Source: Brevibacillus dissolubilis (GTDB lineage Bacteria > Bacillota > Bacilli > Brevibacillales > Brevibacillaceae). Taken from it: a stretch of 64,000 nt of DNA. The DNA lies in contig NZ_VCNA01000017.1 in NCBI RefSeq assembly GCF_006170445.1, positions 1-64,000 of the forward strand, given 5' to 3'. The stretch's first letter is position 1, and the number at the start of each line of letters is the position of its first letter. A model generated the notes under the pieces. It ran no database searches, was not told the DNA's origin, and worked only from the letters and a program-made list of their open reading frames with translations. Of this stretch, positions 17,330 to 25,115 are shown piece after piece. Both the position numbers and the translations under genes were made by a program.

Positions 17330-17773
17330 TTATTGTACGACAATCTCTCCGGTCTGCGGGTCGAGGATGACGTTGAACTCTTGGATTACTTCTGGTTTGG
17401 CATCTGGCTTGGAGAGGTCTTGGCTCAAGACTTGGAACGTCCCGTCTGCCGTCAGCTTGCCTGTCAATTCGACTTGAAGCAGATCGGATTTATAGAAGCT
17501 GAAGTTGGCCAGCTCGGTGTTTTTCAACTCTTGTGCGACCAGCTTCCCGTCTCCGGAAAACATCGCTTGGCGCAGGTCGGCAGAGGCTTCATATTTTTGC
17601 TGGAGGTAGGTCTGTAATTGCTGGGCCACTTCGGATTGGGCCAGCTGTTTGCCTGCTTCCACAACCTGTTTGCCCGCTTCCACTGCTTGCTGGGCATCTT
17701 GAACCGTCTGATTGACCTCGGAGCAGCCTGTCAAAAGAGCAGTAGCGAGAACTACAGGGATCATATATTTCAT
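17330..17773 (-). CDS. Putative lipoprotein
   Basis: 147 residues. A type II signal peptide MKYMIPVVLATALLTGC has lipobox LTGC, so the mature protein is anchored through Cys17. A helical Ala/Gln/Val-rich segment (about 25-60) precedes a beta-rich domain. No recognised catalytic motif. Good site AAAGGAGG. It lies in tandem with the subtilisin gene upstream but across a terminator. Confidence 0.85.
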   Translation of the reverse strand: MKYMIPVVLATALLTGCSEVNQTVQDAQQAVEAGKQVVEAGKQLAQSEVAQQLQTYLQQKYEASADLRQAMFSGDGKLVAQELKNTELANFSFYKSDLLQVELTGKLTADGTFQVLSQDLSKPDAKPEVIQEFNVILDPQTGEIVVQ

Positions 17774-17865
17774 AGGAATGTTCCTCCTTTAGGGGTGTGG
17801 TACTTGCGATTGTATGCACACTTCTTTATACGGTCAAAAGGGGGGATGGGTTGCAGGTTTTTCAC

Positions 17866-17904
17866 ATGAAAAAAGGAGACTCACAAAGAGCCTCCTTTTT
17901 CATC
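17866..17904 (-). terminator. Terminator of the subtilisin gene
   Basis: ATGAAAAAAGGAG / CTCCTTTTTCAT stem, 13 nt after the stop codon on the minus strand. Confidence 0.85.
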
Positions 17905-17916
17905 ATGGGATCAAGC

Positions 17917-19260
17917 TTATTTCAGGGCGTTCACAGCGTTGATCAGACCGTGGCCGTATTGACCATCGTAACCGTTTTTGCCCAGGTCAGTCGCGGACGT
18001 TTGGATGATGTGTTTTACTTGGGATGGGGAGAGTACGTCTTTACCATGGTTCGCGATGATGACACCTGCGAGTGCAGCTGTTTTTGGAGCTGCCATGGAA
18101 GTACCCATGTACCATGCATAACCACCTGGAACAGTGGAGAGGGCACGTTTGTTCAGGTCACGCAGGTTGCGGTCGCCAGTAGCGAGCCAAGCTGTACCAT
18201 AGTCACCGCCTGGAGCAGCTACGTCGATTTTACCTACGCCATAGTTGGAGTAGTAAGTCAGGTTCAGCTCTTGACCGCTTGCAGAAGTACGGATCAGGAG
18301 TTGGCTGGATGGGCTGCGGTGGGTAGCACCGTTGGAATCGTCAAAACCACCAGGGCTTGTGATGTCAGCGCCTGCGTTACCAGAGGAACCAACTACGGTC
18401 ACACCTTTTTTCACCGCATACGTGATCGCACGGTTGAAGAGGCGTACGTCAGCTACTACGTCTTTGGTCGCATAAGCTGGATCTTGGAACCAGTCATAGC
18501 CGCCAAGGGACATGTTCACTACGTCTACGTTGTCATCAGCAGCAGTCATGAGAGCCGCAGCGATGTCGGACGTGTAAGCGGAAGCGCCTGGAGCGAATAC
18601 GCGGTAGGAAGCTACTTTCAGTTGTGGACCTACGCCGAGTACGCGGCCGTTACCTGCGATAGAACCGGCAACGTGTGTACCGTGACCGTCACCGTCGCCT
18701 GGATCGGTGATGCCTTGTACGAAGGATTTACCGTATGCGTAGTTTGCTTTGATGTCTGGGTGGTTGTAGTCGATACCAGTGTCAACTACAGCGACAACGA
18801 TGTCTTTGCCGTCTACGGATTTACCAGTACCACCTGGCAGGTTCCAAGAAGCACCGTTATCAGTTACTTGTTTGATATCCCATTGGTATTTGTTATAGAG
18901 GTCGTTTTGTACGCCAGCAGCAAAATCACCGGTGAAAGCTTCTCTTTCTACTGGTGCTTCTGGCTCCACTACATGCTCAACACCTACGTCTTGTACGAGG
19001 CCGGATGCTTCGATTTCAGCGAGGAAGTTAGGGTTGCTGGAGGTTACGCTTACCGCACCGAGTTGTTTAAGGGAGCGTTTTACTTTACCGCCTGCTTTTT
19101 CGATTACGTTTTGGTAATCAACTGGAAGGTTGGTTTCTTGTTTGAAAACGAGAAGGTAGCCTTTCTCAGCGGATTCAGCATGACCTTGTCCGATATTAGC
19201 ACCAAACACTGCAGTCAGACCAAGGGTTACTGCCAAGAGAGCGGAAGCTTGTTTTTTCAT
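17917..19260 (-). CDS. Secreted subtilisin-family serine protease (S8)
   Basis: 447 residues from the ATG 9 nt after AAGGAGG; another ATG six nt upstream is too close to the site. The signal peptide MKKQASALLAVTLGLTAVFG ends near AHA/GHA. An inhibitor-I9-type propeptide follows (about 30-105, YLLVFKQETNLPVDYQNVIE). The catalytic domain has Asp in VVDTGIDYNHP, His in GHGTHVAGS and Ser in GTSMAAPKTAA. The oxyanion region GSSGNAG is present. Typical extracellular alkaline protease of Bacillales. The gene is followed by a strong terminator. Confidence 0.96.
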   Translation of the reverse strand: MKKQASALLAVTLGLTAVFGANIGQGHAESAEKGYLLVFKQETNLPVDYQNVIEKAGGKVKRSLKQLGAVSVTSSNPNFLAEIEASGLVQDVGVEHVVEPEAPVEREAFTGDFAAGVQNDLYNKYQWDIKQVTDNGASWNLPGGTGKSVDGKDIVVAVVDTGIDYNHPDIKANYAYGKSFVQGITDPGDGDGHGTHVAGSIAGNGRVLGVGPQLKVASYRVFAPGASAYTSDIAAALMTAADDNVDVVNMSLGGYDWFQDPAYATKDVVADVRLFNRAITYAVKKGVTVVGSSGNAGADITSPGGFDDSNGATHRSPSSQLLIRTSASGQELNLTYYSNYGVGKIDVAAPGGDYGTAWLATGDRNLRDLNKRALSTVPGGYAWYMGTSMAAPKTAALAGVIIANHGKDVLSPSQVKHIIQTSATDLGKNGYDGQYGHGLINAVNALK

Positions 19261-19393
19261 TCTCATACTCCTCCTTAACGAAACATTTATAAAAAAGTTA
19301 TTACTAATATAATAATAAATATTTTTTTCTTGGCAAGTCCTAATTTTACGAACATTCGGGTATTTAGAATTGTTAACCTTTTGTTTTATATAT

Positions 19394-19655
19394 AAAAAAA
19401 CCGCCTCCAAGTGGAGACGGTTCTCGTCGAGTCCTTCACATGAGGTACTACCGATCGGCATTTTGGACGCATCTACCTCCATTATAGAGTGCAAGACGCT
19501 GCTTACGGTTATCACCATGTCGACGTTGTCAGGCGTCGTCAGGTGGTCTCTACATCATCCACGGCACATCGCCTCCATGATTCAGGTTGTATCCCTACAA
19601 CGCTGATGGAATGCTTGCTGTTCGTGTTCGACTGATTGACCACTCGGACTCGACA
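19394..19655 (-). ncRNA. Candidate structured non-coding RNA
   Basis: On the minus strand a roughly 262-nt transcript is framed by a perfect 9-bp closing stem GTCGAGTCC (19654-19646) / GGACTCGAC (19434-19426). An intrinsic terminator follows (19421-19394, CCGTCTCCACTTGGAGGCGG then seven T). A -10 box CATAAT (19667-19662) ends 7 nt before the first stem base. Inside are hairpins at 19609-19575 (GNRA-type loop GGGA on GTTGTA/TACAAC) and 19538-19521 (CGACG/CGTCG). No open reading frame with a ribosome site covers it. I could not match it to RNase P, SRP, 6S or a known riboswitch by eye. Confidence 0.6.
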
Positions 19656-19800
19656 AGAAGTATTATGTGCAGTTATCGAGCTTTTATGCAGAGACGGGGG
19701 TAATCAGTGAAATGATGGGGATTCGGGTGAAAGTATTGGTTTCTCACAAGCGGTCATGTACAATTAGACTGATAAGCAAATAGACTGGGGGAGACCAGAG

Positions 19801-19923
19801 ATGTCTACATCTGTAATTGTCATTACTGTCATCATCTGCGGGATCATTATCGGCAGTTCCATCTGGGCGATCAATAAGGGATATTCCACCAAAGAAAAAA
19901 TCGATGATATAGATGAATTGTAA
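19801..19923 (+). CDS. Small single-pass membrane protein (40 aa)
   Basis: A 40-residue ORF with one hydrophobic helix (VIVITVIICGIIIGSSIWAI) and a charged C-terminal tail (STKEKIDDIDEL). The ATG follows TGGGGGAGA at a suitable distance. No family recognised; size and layout resemble regulatory membrane microproteins. Confidence 0.6.
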   Translation: MSTSVIVITVIICGIIIGSSIWAINKGYSTKEKIDDIDEL

Positions 19924-19994
19924 GATTAGGCAGGCACGGAAGTCGGACATACTATGCCAGCGAAATCATCCAGTTACATGGAAAGGACGGTGGC

Positions 19995-20120
19995 ATGCGC
20001 ATGTCTAACAACCGCAATACCCAAAACAGCAACCAACAAGGCAAAGACAAGGAAGCACGCGAGTCCCGCCAGCAAAAAAGTGAGCGCGACCAAAACTTGA
20101 ATAAGCAGGATCAGCAGTAG
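19995..20120 (+). CDS. Small Gln/Asn-rich hydrophilic protein (41 aa)
   Basis: A 41-residue ORF (MRMSNNRNTQNSNQQGKDKE...) with no hydrophobic stretch, preceded by AAAGGACGGTGG and followed by a strong terminator. The composition, rich in Gln, Asn, Lys, Glu and Arg, recalls tiny acid-soluble spore-type proteins, but no family assignment is possible by eye. Confidence 0.6.
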   Translation: MRMSNNRNTQNSNQQGKDKEARESRQQKSERDQNLNKQDQQ

Positions 20121-20140
20121 GTACAAGCGGTAAGTCCAAA

Positions 20141-20181
20141 AGCCCTTCCAACGAGTTGCGTCGCTGTGGAAGGGCTTTTTT
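20141..20181 (+). terminator. Terminator
   Basis: AGCCCTTCCA / TGGAAGGGCT stem with a 14-nt loop and a T-run, after the 41-residue gene. Confidence 0.9.
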
Positions 20182-20193
20182 GCGTGGTTGTTG

Positions 20194-20442
20194 TTACCTG
20201 ATGCATTCATCGCTATTGCAATGCTCGCAATCATAGTCACCATACAACGTTCCGAATAATCGACATCTCTCACAGTGATAACAGCACCAAGTGCCAGACG
20301 GATTGTTCTGGTTCAGTTCTTCACATTCTCTTCTGATCCGTTGATCCAGATCGAGCAGATAATTCTGTTCCTGGTACGGATAATAATAACGGACCAAACG
20401 TGCGCTTACCTTCTTGGAGTGCTTGGATTTTCTCCTTTTCAA
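20194..20442 (-). CDS. Small cysteine-rich protein, possible zinc ribbon
   Basis: 82 residues beginning at a TTG with a strong upstream site (AAGGGGGG). The basic N-terminus (KRRKSKHSKK) is followed by a C-terminal cluster CCYHCERC ... CEHCNSDEC whose Cys/His spacing suits one or two zinc sites. Unknown family, probably cytosolic. Confidence 0.6.
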   Translation of the reverse strand: MKRRKSKHSKKVSARLVRYYYPYQEQNYLLDLDQRIRRECEELNQNNPSGTWCCYHCERCRLFGTLYGDYDCEHCNSDECIR

Positions 20443-20559
20443 GGAAGACCCCCCTTTCCTGGCGAACTAATACAGGATATGGCGGGGAGTTTTGTATGGA
20501 TTGGACAGATTTCTCCATAGATAAAAAGAGAAGGGTACATATTTGTTGGGGGGGAAAAC

Positions 20560-20994
20560 ATGAATTACACTGATTTGATGAATCTGAAACATGTATATTT
20601 TTTAGGAGTAACGGAGCCTGAGGAAAATTCACTAAGGCTCTTTTTCGGCAGAACCAAATCCATTCCAGAGCCATTGGTGATCGGAGACAAGCGTTATGAA
20701 GATGCCCATTCCATCATTATTGATGAAGATCTACCCGTGATCCAAATCGATTTTGAAACTTATATTGGTTATTCGGTATTAAACGAATCGTATACCACAT
20801 GGGATGATGCAGAAGAATTTGAAGGCAAGGTATTTCGGATTTATAGTAAGTCAAAATACCTTGATTTTATTAAGGTGGGGACGTTTGCGTCTGAAGATTA
20901 TCCGGGGCCGTTTAAGCATTATGGAATGTGCTGCCTTAATCATATCGTCGATGTAGTTTCAACGTCAGAGCCGGTTGTTAGAGAGGCCGATTGA
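20560..20994 (+). CDS. Hypothetical protein, 144 aa
   Basis: A soluble mixed alpha/beta protein, acidic, with no signal peptide or known motif; a GMCCLNH element lies near the C-terminus. The ATG follows TGGGGGGG. Its base composition is more AT-rich than the glycolytic block. Stand-alone gene, unknown function. Confidence 0.75.
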   Translation: MNYTDLMNLKHVYFLGVTEPEENSLRLFFGRTKSIPEPLVIGDKRYEDAHSIIIDEDLPVIQIDFETYIGYSVLNESYTTWDDAEEFEGKVFRIYSKSKYLDFIKVGTFASEDYPGPFKHYGMCCLNHIVDVVSTSEPVVREAD

Positions 20995-21013
20995 GTTACT
21001 GACACGGTGAATG

Positions 21014-21036
21014 GCGTATCATTTTACGCTTTTTCT
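21014..21036 (+). terminator. Weak terminator after the 144-aa gene
   Basis: GCGTA / TACGC stem with a TTTTTC tail, 20 nt after the stop. Confidence 0.5.
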
Positions 21037-21042
21037 TTATGA

Positions 21043-21075
21043 AAATAAAAAACCTCCGTATCATCTACGGAGGTT
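21043..21075 (-). terminator. Terminator of the tRNA-Arg transcript
   Basis: Minus strand AACCTCCGTA-GATGA-TACGGAGGTT followed by six T. It ends a trailer of about 135 nt after tRNA-Arg. Confidence 0.85.
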
Positions 21076-21209
21076 CACGCTTACTATAATGGGTTGACGC
21101 ACACGGTTCATACGCACGATTTCGGAAGTGTGTTCGCGGGGTCTTATCGGTCATCGACCGTTCTAGATCAAGGATAAATCCCCGTCAAATCAACATTTAT
21201 TATAAAAAA

Positions 21210-21284
21210 TGGTGCACCCGGTAGGAATCGAACCTACGCACATGGTTCCGGAGACCATTGCTCTATCCACTGAGCTACGGGTGC
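21210..21284 (-). tRNA. tRNA-Arg (CCG)
   Basis: Acceptor GCACCCG pairs with CGGGTGC, discriminator A and encoded CCA. The anticodon stem ATGGT/ACCAT encloses loop CTCCGGA, anticodon CCG. Stand-alone tRNA with an unusually long 3' trailer before its terminator. Confidence 0.97.
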
Positions 21285-21387
21285 ATACGAATTTGAAAAC
21301 TGTATCATTTATACTATCATAAAAAGTCCAGATAGGCAATTCTTTTAGTGATAGCACAATTGAAATTCAGACAGGAGTGTCACATAC

Positions 21388-22017
21388 ATGAAATACATCG
21401 ACATGGAAAATTGGCCGAGAAAAAATCACTTTCATTTTTTCTCGGAGTTAGATTATCCGCATTTTAATCTCTGCGCCAATGTGGACATTACCCACTTCTT
21501 ACCTTATATAAAGGAGAGGAATATCCCGTTTTTCCGAGGATTTCTCTATGCAGCGGTGAAGACGGCCAATGACATCAAAGAATTCCGCTATCGCATCCGC
21601 GAGGGTAGAGTGGTGGAGCATGAGCTTGTCCATCCTTCATTTACGATCATGACGACGGAGGATGTGTTTAGTTTTTGCCATGTGAGCTACACGCCTGACA
21701 TGGACCACTTCATTCGGGATGTGACTGAGAAGATCGAGAAGAGCAAGGATCAGGTCGTACTTGAGGATGAGCCGGGCCGTGACGATTATCTGTTCATCAC
21801 CAGCATACCATGGGTGACCTTCACCAGCGTGACACATCCGATTCATATGAATCCAACGGACAGTGTTCCACGGATTGCGTGGGGCAAGTTTTTTGAGGAG
21901 AACGGCAAGTGGAAGATACCTGTGTCGATCCAAGCTCATCATGCGGTGGTGGATGGGGCCCATGTCGGGGAATATTTTATCAAGCTCCAGGAATTCTTGG
22001 ATCATCCGCAAAACTAA
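21388..22017 (+). CDS. Chloramphenicol acetyltransferase-like (CatA family) protein
   Basis: 209 residues, the normal CAT length. The catalytic motif HHAVVDGAHVGEYF near the C-terminus gives the active-site His in HHxxxDG, and the early strand FNLCANVDITHFLPYIKERN matches the family. Whether it confers chloramphenicol acetylation or acts on another substrate cannot be decided. There is no mobile-element context, so it looks like a resident chromosomal homologue. Own terminator downstream. Confidence 0.9.
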   Translation: MKYIDMENWPRKNHFHFFSELDYPHFNLCANVDITHFLPYIKERNIPFFRGFLYAAVKTANDIKEFRYRIREGRVVEHELVHPSFTIMTTEDVFSFCHVSYTPDMDHFIRDVTEKIEKSKDQVVLEDEPGRDDYLFITSIPWVTFTSVTHPIHMNPTDSVPRIAWGKFFEENGKWKIPVSIQAHHAVVDGAHVGEYFIKLQEFLDHPQN

Positions 22018-22020
22018 GAT

Positions 22021-22064
22021 ATGCTCTCTTGCTTTCTGGATCAGAAGCGAGAGAGCATTTTTTT
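22021..22064 (+). terminator. Terminator
   Basis: TGCTCTCTTGC / GCGAGAGAGCA stem and a T7 tail directly after the CAT-like gene. Confidence 0.9.
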
Positions 22065-22223
22065 ATGTGATGATATGGAAAAAGTGGATTGGCAGGAAAT
22101 TTGCATGCCCTATATAATAATACATATATAAATAAATATGAAGAACCGGAAAACACGTACGTTGGCATAGATACGGAATAGAAGATAGAGCACCGTTAAC
22201 TGGGCAAGGGGGGAATCTTACGG

Positions 22224-23606
22224 ATGAATATGGGGTTTGGACTGTATCAAGAGCAGAGCCTAAAGCTGGTCATGACACCTGAGCTGCGGCAAGCGATCAC
22301 GATTCTGCAATTTTCGGCTGTGGATCTGATGAATTACTTGCAGGAGCAGGCATTGGAGAATCCGGTGATCGATCTGCAGGAGATCAGCGCGGCGGCAGAG
22401 CCGATCAGCAAGAAGCCGGAGACATCAGGAGCCGAGCTGGACTGGAAGGAAATTGTTGGAAACCGAGCGACAGGTGAATATGGCGCAGGCCAGAGTGAAA
22501 ACGCATACAATCCCGCAGATCATGCGCGTGATGTTTCCTACACATTATATGATCATCTGGGGGAACAACTGGGCTATGTGAAGGGGCTGTCTGCCTCACA
22601 GCGTAGAATCGCGATGTATCTGATCGGCAATCTGGATGAGCGCGGCTATCTGGAGATTCCGACAGAAGAGGTAAGTACCAGGCTTGGTGTCAGTCTGACA
22701 GAGGTGGAGGATGCGCTCTGCGTGATCCAGCATCTGGACCCGGCGGGAGTAGGTGCGCGCAATCTGGAGGAGTGTCTGCTGCTGCAATTGGAGCATGAGG
22801 GACTGGATGAGGAAAAAGTCGTTCGGGTCATCCGCGAGCATCTGCAGGATCTGGCCAACAACCGCTTCGCCCGGATTGCCGACCAGCTGGGGATCGAGAT
22901 TCAAGAGGTGCAGGCGATTGCCGATCTGGTACGCTCGCTCAATCCACGTCCTGGGGCACGATATCATACAGGGGAGACGCGTTTTGTGACTCCTGATGTG
23001 ACCGTGGAAAAGGTGCTGGATGAATACATCGTCTTAGTCAACGATTCTTCTACGCCGCGCCTGACCATCAACAGCTTCTATGAACGGATGCTCAAGGAAA
23101 AGCAAGGGCAGGAGGATGCCCAGCAGTTTATTCACGAGAAGCTGAACGCCGCTCTGTGGATCGCCAAAAGCTTGGAGCAGCGCCGATTGACTCTGATGAA
23201 GGTGACACAGGCGATTGTGGAGCTGCAACGCGACTTTTTCGAGCACGGTATTCATTATCTCAAGCCGATGACGCAAAAAGAGATCGCCGACCGTGTCAGC
23301 CTGCACGAATCCACCATCAGCCGCGCGACGAGCAATAAATACGTACAGACACCGCGCGGGGTGTTTGAGCTGAAGTACTTTTTCACCTCTGCACTGGCGA
23401 CAGCCAATGGGGATATGACCTCATCTGAGAGCGTGAAAAAGCGGCTGAAGGCTCTCATCGACGGAGAAGATCGCAAACGCCCGTATTCTGATCAAAAGCT
23501 CGCGGAGTTACTTATGGAAGAGGGAATTGAAATCTCCCGCCGTACCGTCGCCAAATACCGTGAAGAAATGATGATCCCGTCCTCAGCCAAGCGAAAACGT
23601 TTTTGA
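22224..23606 (+). CDS. sigL: RNA polymerase sigma-54 factor (SigL/RpoN)
   Basis: 460 residues. The N-terminal glutamine-rich activator-contact region I (YQEQSLKLVMTPELRQAITI), a core-binding region, a helix-turn-helix (MTQKEIADRVSLHESTISRA) and the RpoN box SRRTVAKYREEM near the C-terminus are all present. It requires AAA+ enhancer-binding proteins for open-complex formation; none is encoded in this window. It stands upstream of the glycolytic operon, as in other Bacillales. Site AAGGGGGG. Confidence 0.97.
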   Translation: MNMGFGLYQEQSLKLVMTPELRQAITILQFSAVDLMNYLQEQALENPVIDLQEISAAAEPISKKPETSGAELDWKEIVGNRATGEYGAGQSENAYNPADHARDVSYTLYDHLGEQLGYVKGLSASQRRIAMYLIGNLDERGYLEIPTEEVSTRLGVSLTEVEDALCVIQHLDPAGVGARNLEECLLLQLEHEGLDEEKVVRVIREHLQDLANNRFARIADQLGIEIQEVQAIADLVRSLNPRPGARYHTGETRFVTPDVTVEKVLDEYIVLVNDSSTPRLTINSFYERMLKEKQGQEDAQQFIHEKLNAALWIAKSLEQRRLTLMKVTQAIVELQRDFFEHGIHYLKPMTQKEIADRVSLHESTISRATSNKYVQTPRGVFELKYFFTSALATANGDMTSSESVKKRLKALIDGEDRKRPYSDQKLAELLMEEGIEISRRTVAKYREEMMIPSSAKRKRF

Positions 23607-23647
23607 TCAGGTCCCGGTTCCAGACGATACGAAAGAGGTAGTAATAA

Positions 23648-23920
23648 ATGAAGCAGATCAACCGCCCCCCTTTTCAAATAACCCTGTATTCCCGTCAAGG
23701 CTGCCATCTGTGTGATGATGTGGAGCAGGCGATTCGCAGCATTTCCCACGACATTCCGCTCGAGCTGACAGTCGTGCCGATCAACAGTGATCTGGCACTC
23801 GAAGAAAAATATATGTTTACCATTCCGGTCGTGCATATCGATGGCGAAGAAGTCTTTGTCTCCGTTACGTCTGTGGTGACTGAAGAAGAGCTGCGTGAAG
23901 AATTAGGCAGAAGAATTTAG
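23648..23920 (+). CDS. Glutaredoxin/thioredoxin-like family protein
   Basis: A 90-residue small redoxin with active site CHLC near residue 18 (YSRQGCHLCDD) and cis-Pro motif FTIPVVHIDGEEV. Cytosolic. The CHLC-type short proteins belong to the DUF836/GlrX-like group. It lies 42 nt after sigL and before cggR with a terminator between. Confidence 0.88.
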   Translation: MKQINRPPFQITLYSRQGCHLCDDVEQAIRSISHDIPLELTVVPINSDLALEEKYMFTIPVVHIDGEEVFVSVTSVVTEEELREELGRRI

Positions 23921-23962
23921 CTTGTCTGTGCCTTGTCAGAGGATGGCAGACTATGCTAAAGT

Positions 23963-23996
23963 AAAAATAAGCAAAGTTGCTTTGCTTATTTTTTTA
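23963..23996 (+). terminator. Terminator upstream of the glycolytic operon
   Basis: AAAATAAGCAAAG-TTG-CTTTGCTTATTTT, a perfect 13-bp stem with a T-run. It isolates cggR from the genes before it. Confidence 0.93.
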
Positions 23997-24003
23997 GTTA
24001 AAG

Positions 24004-24040
24004 TGGGACATAAAATGTATATACAGGGACATTTTTAGTC
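24004..24040 (+). promoter_or_regulatory. CggR operator
   Basis: Two tandem half-sites GGGAC-N6-TGTA (24005-24019) and GGGAC-N6-AGTC (24026-24040). They fit the known CggR target, a direct repeat of CGGGAC-N6-TGTC with 4-nt spacing. It lies 29 nt before the cggR start, so CggR would control its own operon and respond to fructose-1,6-bisphosphate. Confidence 0.8.
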
Positions 24041-24068
24041 CCTCATTAACACGAAGAGGAAGAGAACC

Positions 24069-25094
24069 ATGCGCAACATGATTGAAGTGCAACAAAAACT
24101 GTTGCCAGACCTCATCGATGTCCTGCGAAAACGCTATATGCTGTTGCAATCGATCTCGCATCTGCAGCCGATTGGACGGCGTGCACTGGCGCAGGCGCTT
24201 CAGACTACGGAGCGGATTCTGCGTGCAGAGGTAGATTTGCTCAAAGAGTCGGGATTGATACATGTCTCCCCGATTGGCATGAGCACTACTGAGGAAGGGG
24301 CACGCATCCTAGAGGAGATGGAGTCGATAGCAGGTGAGCTGTTTGGCCTGACAGATCTGGCCCGACAGCTGGAACAGGCATTACACATCCAAGAGGTAAT
24401 CGTCGTTCCCGGTGATGCTGATGAGGCAGACTGGGTGAAGCAGGAGCTGGGTGCTGTAGGTGCAAGGCTTTTACGCCAGCACGTACAGGACAACGACGTG
24501 ATCGCAGTAACAGGCGGCTCGACCGTAGCCAGTGTGGCGGATCATCTGACTCCATCCCCATTGTTTCGTACCGTGCAATTCGTACCTGCACGAGGCGGGC
24601 TGGGGGAAAAGGTGGAGCTGCAAGCCAACACGTTGGCTTCGTCGATGGCAGCACGCACAGGCGGGACGTACCGGCTGCTTCATGTGCCGGACCGTTTAAG
24701 CCCTGATGCATTCCAGTCATTGATCGCTGAACCCCAGATTGCTGAGGTACTGTCGATTGTCTCACGCGCGCGAATCGTCGTACACGGGATCGGTGACGCA
24801 CTGACCATGGCTGCCCGGCGCAAGTACAGTGAGGGCGAACTGGCTCAGCTGAACGAGGACGGTGCCGTATCAGAGGCATTTGGCTACTACTTCGATGCCC
24901 AGGGTGAGATCGTCCACCGCATGCCGACGATCGGTTTACAGCTCGATGATGTGAAAAAAGCAGATGTTGTCTTCTCCATAGCCGGAGGTACAAGCAAAGC
25001 CAAAGCGATCATTTCCTTTGCCAAACAAACGTGCCAAAATGTACTTATCACTGATGAAGGAGCCGCTCGGGCGATCTTGTCAGAAATCCGGTAA
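24069..25094 (+). CDS. cggR: Central glycolytic genes regulator CggR
   Basis: 341 residues of the SorC/DeoR-type family. The N-terminal winged helix (IGRRALAQALQTTERILRAE) is followed by a C-terminal sugar-phosphate-binding domain (VTGGSTVASVADHL, ARGGLGEKVELQANT, VVHGIGDA). It represses the triose part of glycolysis until fructose-1,6-bisphosphate binds. ATG with AAGAGGAAGAG. Confidence 0.96.
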   Translation: MRNMIEVQQKLLPDLIDVLRKRYMLLQSISHLQPIGRRALAQALQTTERILRAEVDLLKESGLIHVSPIGMSTTEEGARILEEMESIAGELFGLTDLARQLEQALHIQEVIVVPGDADEADWVKQELGAVGARLLRQHVQDNDVIAVTGGSTVASVADHLTPSPLFRTVQFVPARGGLGEKVELQANTLASSMAARTGGTYRLLHVPDRLSPDAFQSLIAEPQIAEVLSIVSRARIVVHGIGDALTMAARRKYSEGELAQLNEDGAVSEAFGYYFDAQGEIVHRMPTIGLQLDDVKKADVVFSIAGGTSKAKAIISFAKQTCQNVLITDEGAARAILSEIR

Positions 25095-25115
25095 CAGGAA
25101 GGAAGTACGGCACGA

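Noticed and set aside
17797-19278. A 493-codon open frame on the plus strand opposite the subtilisin gene
   Set aside because: It is the reverse of a real S8 protease with signal peptide and catalytic triad; no ribosome site and no coherent motif. Strong third-position bias leaves the antisense frame open.
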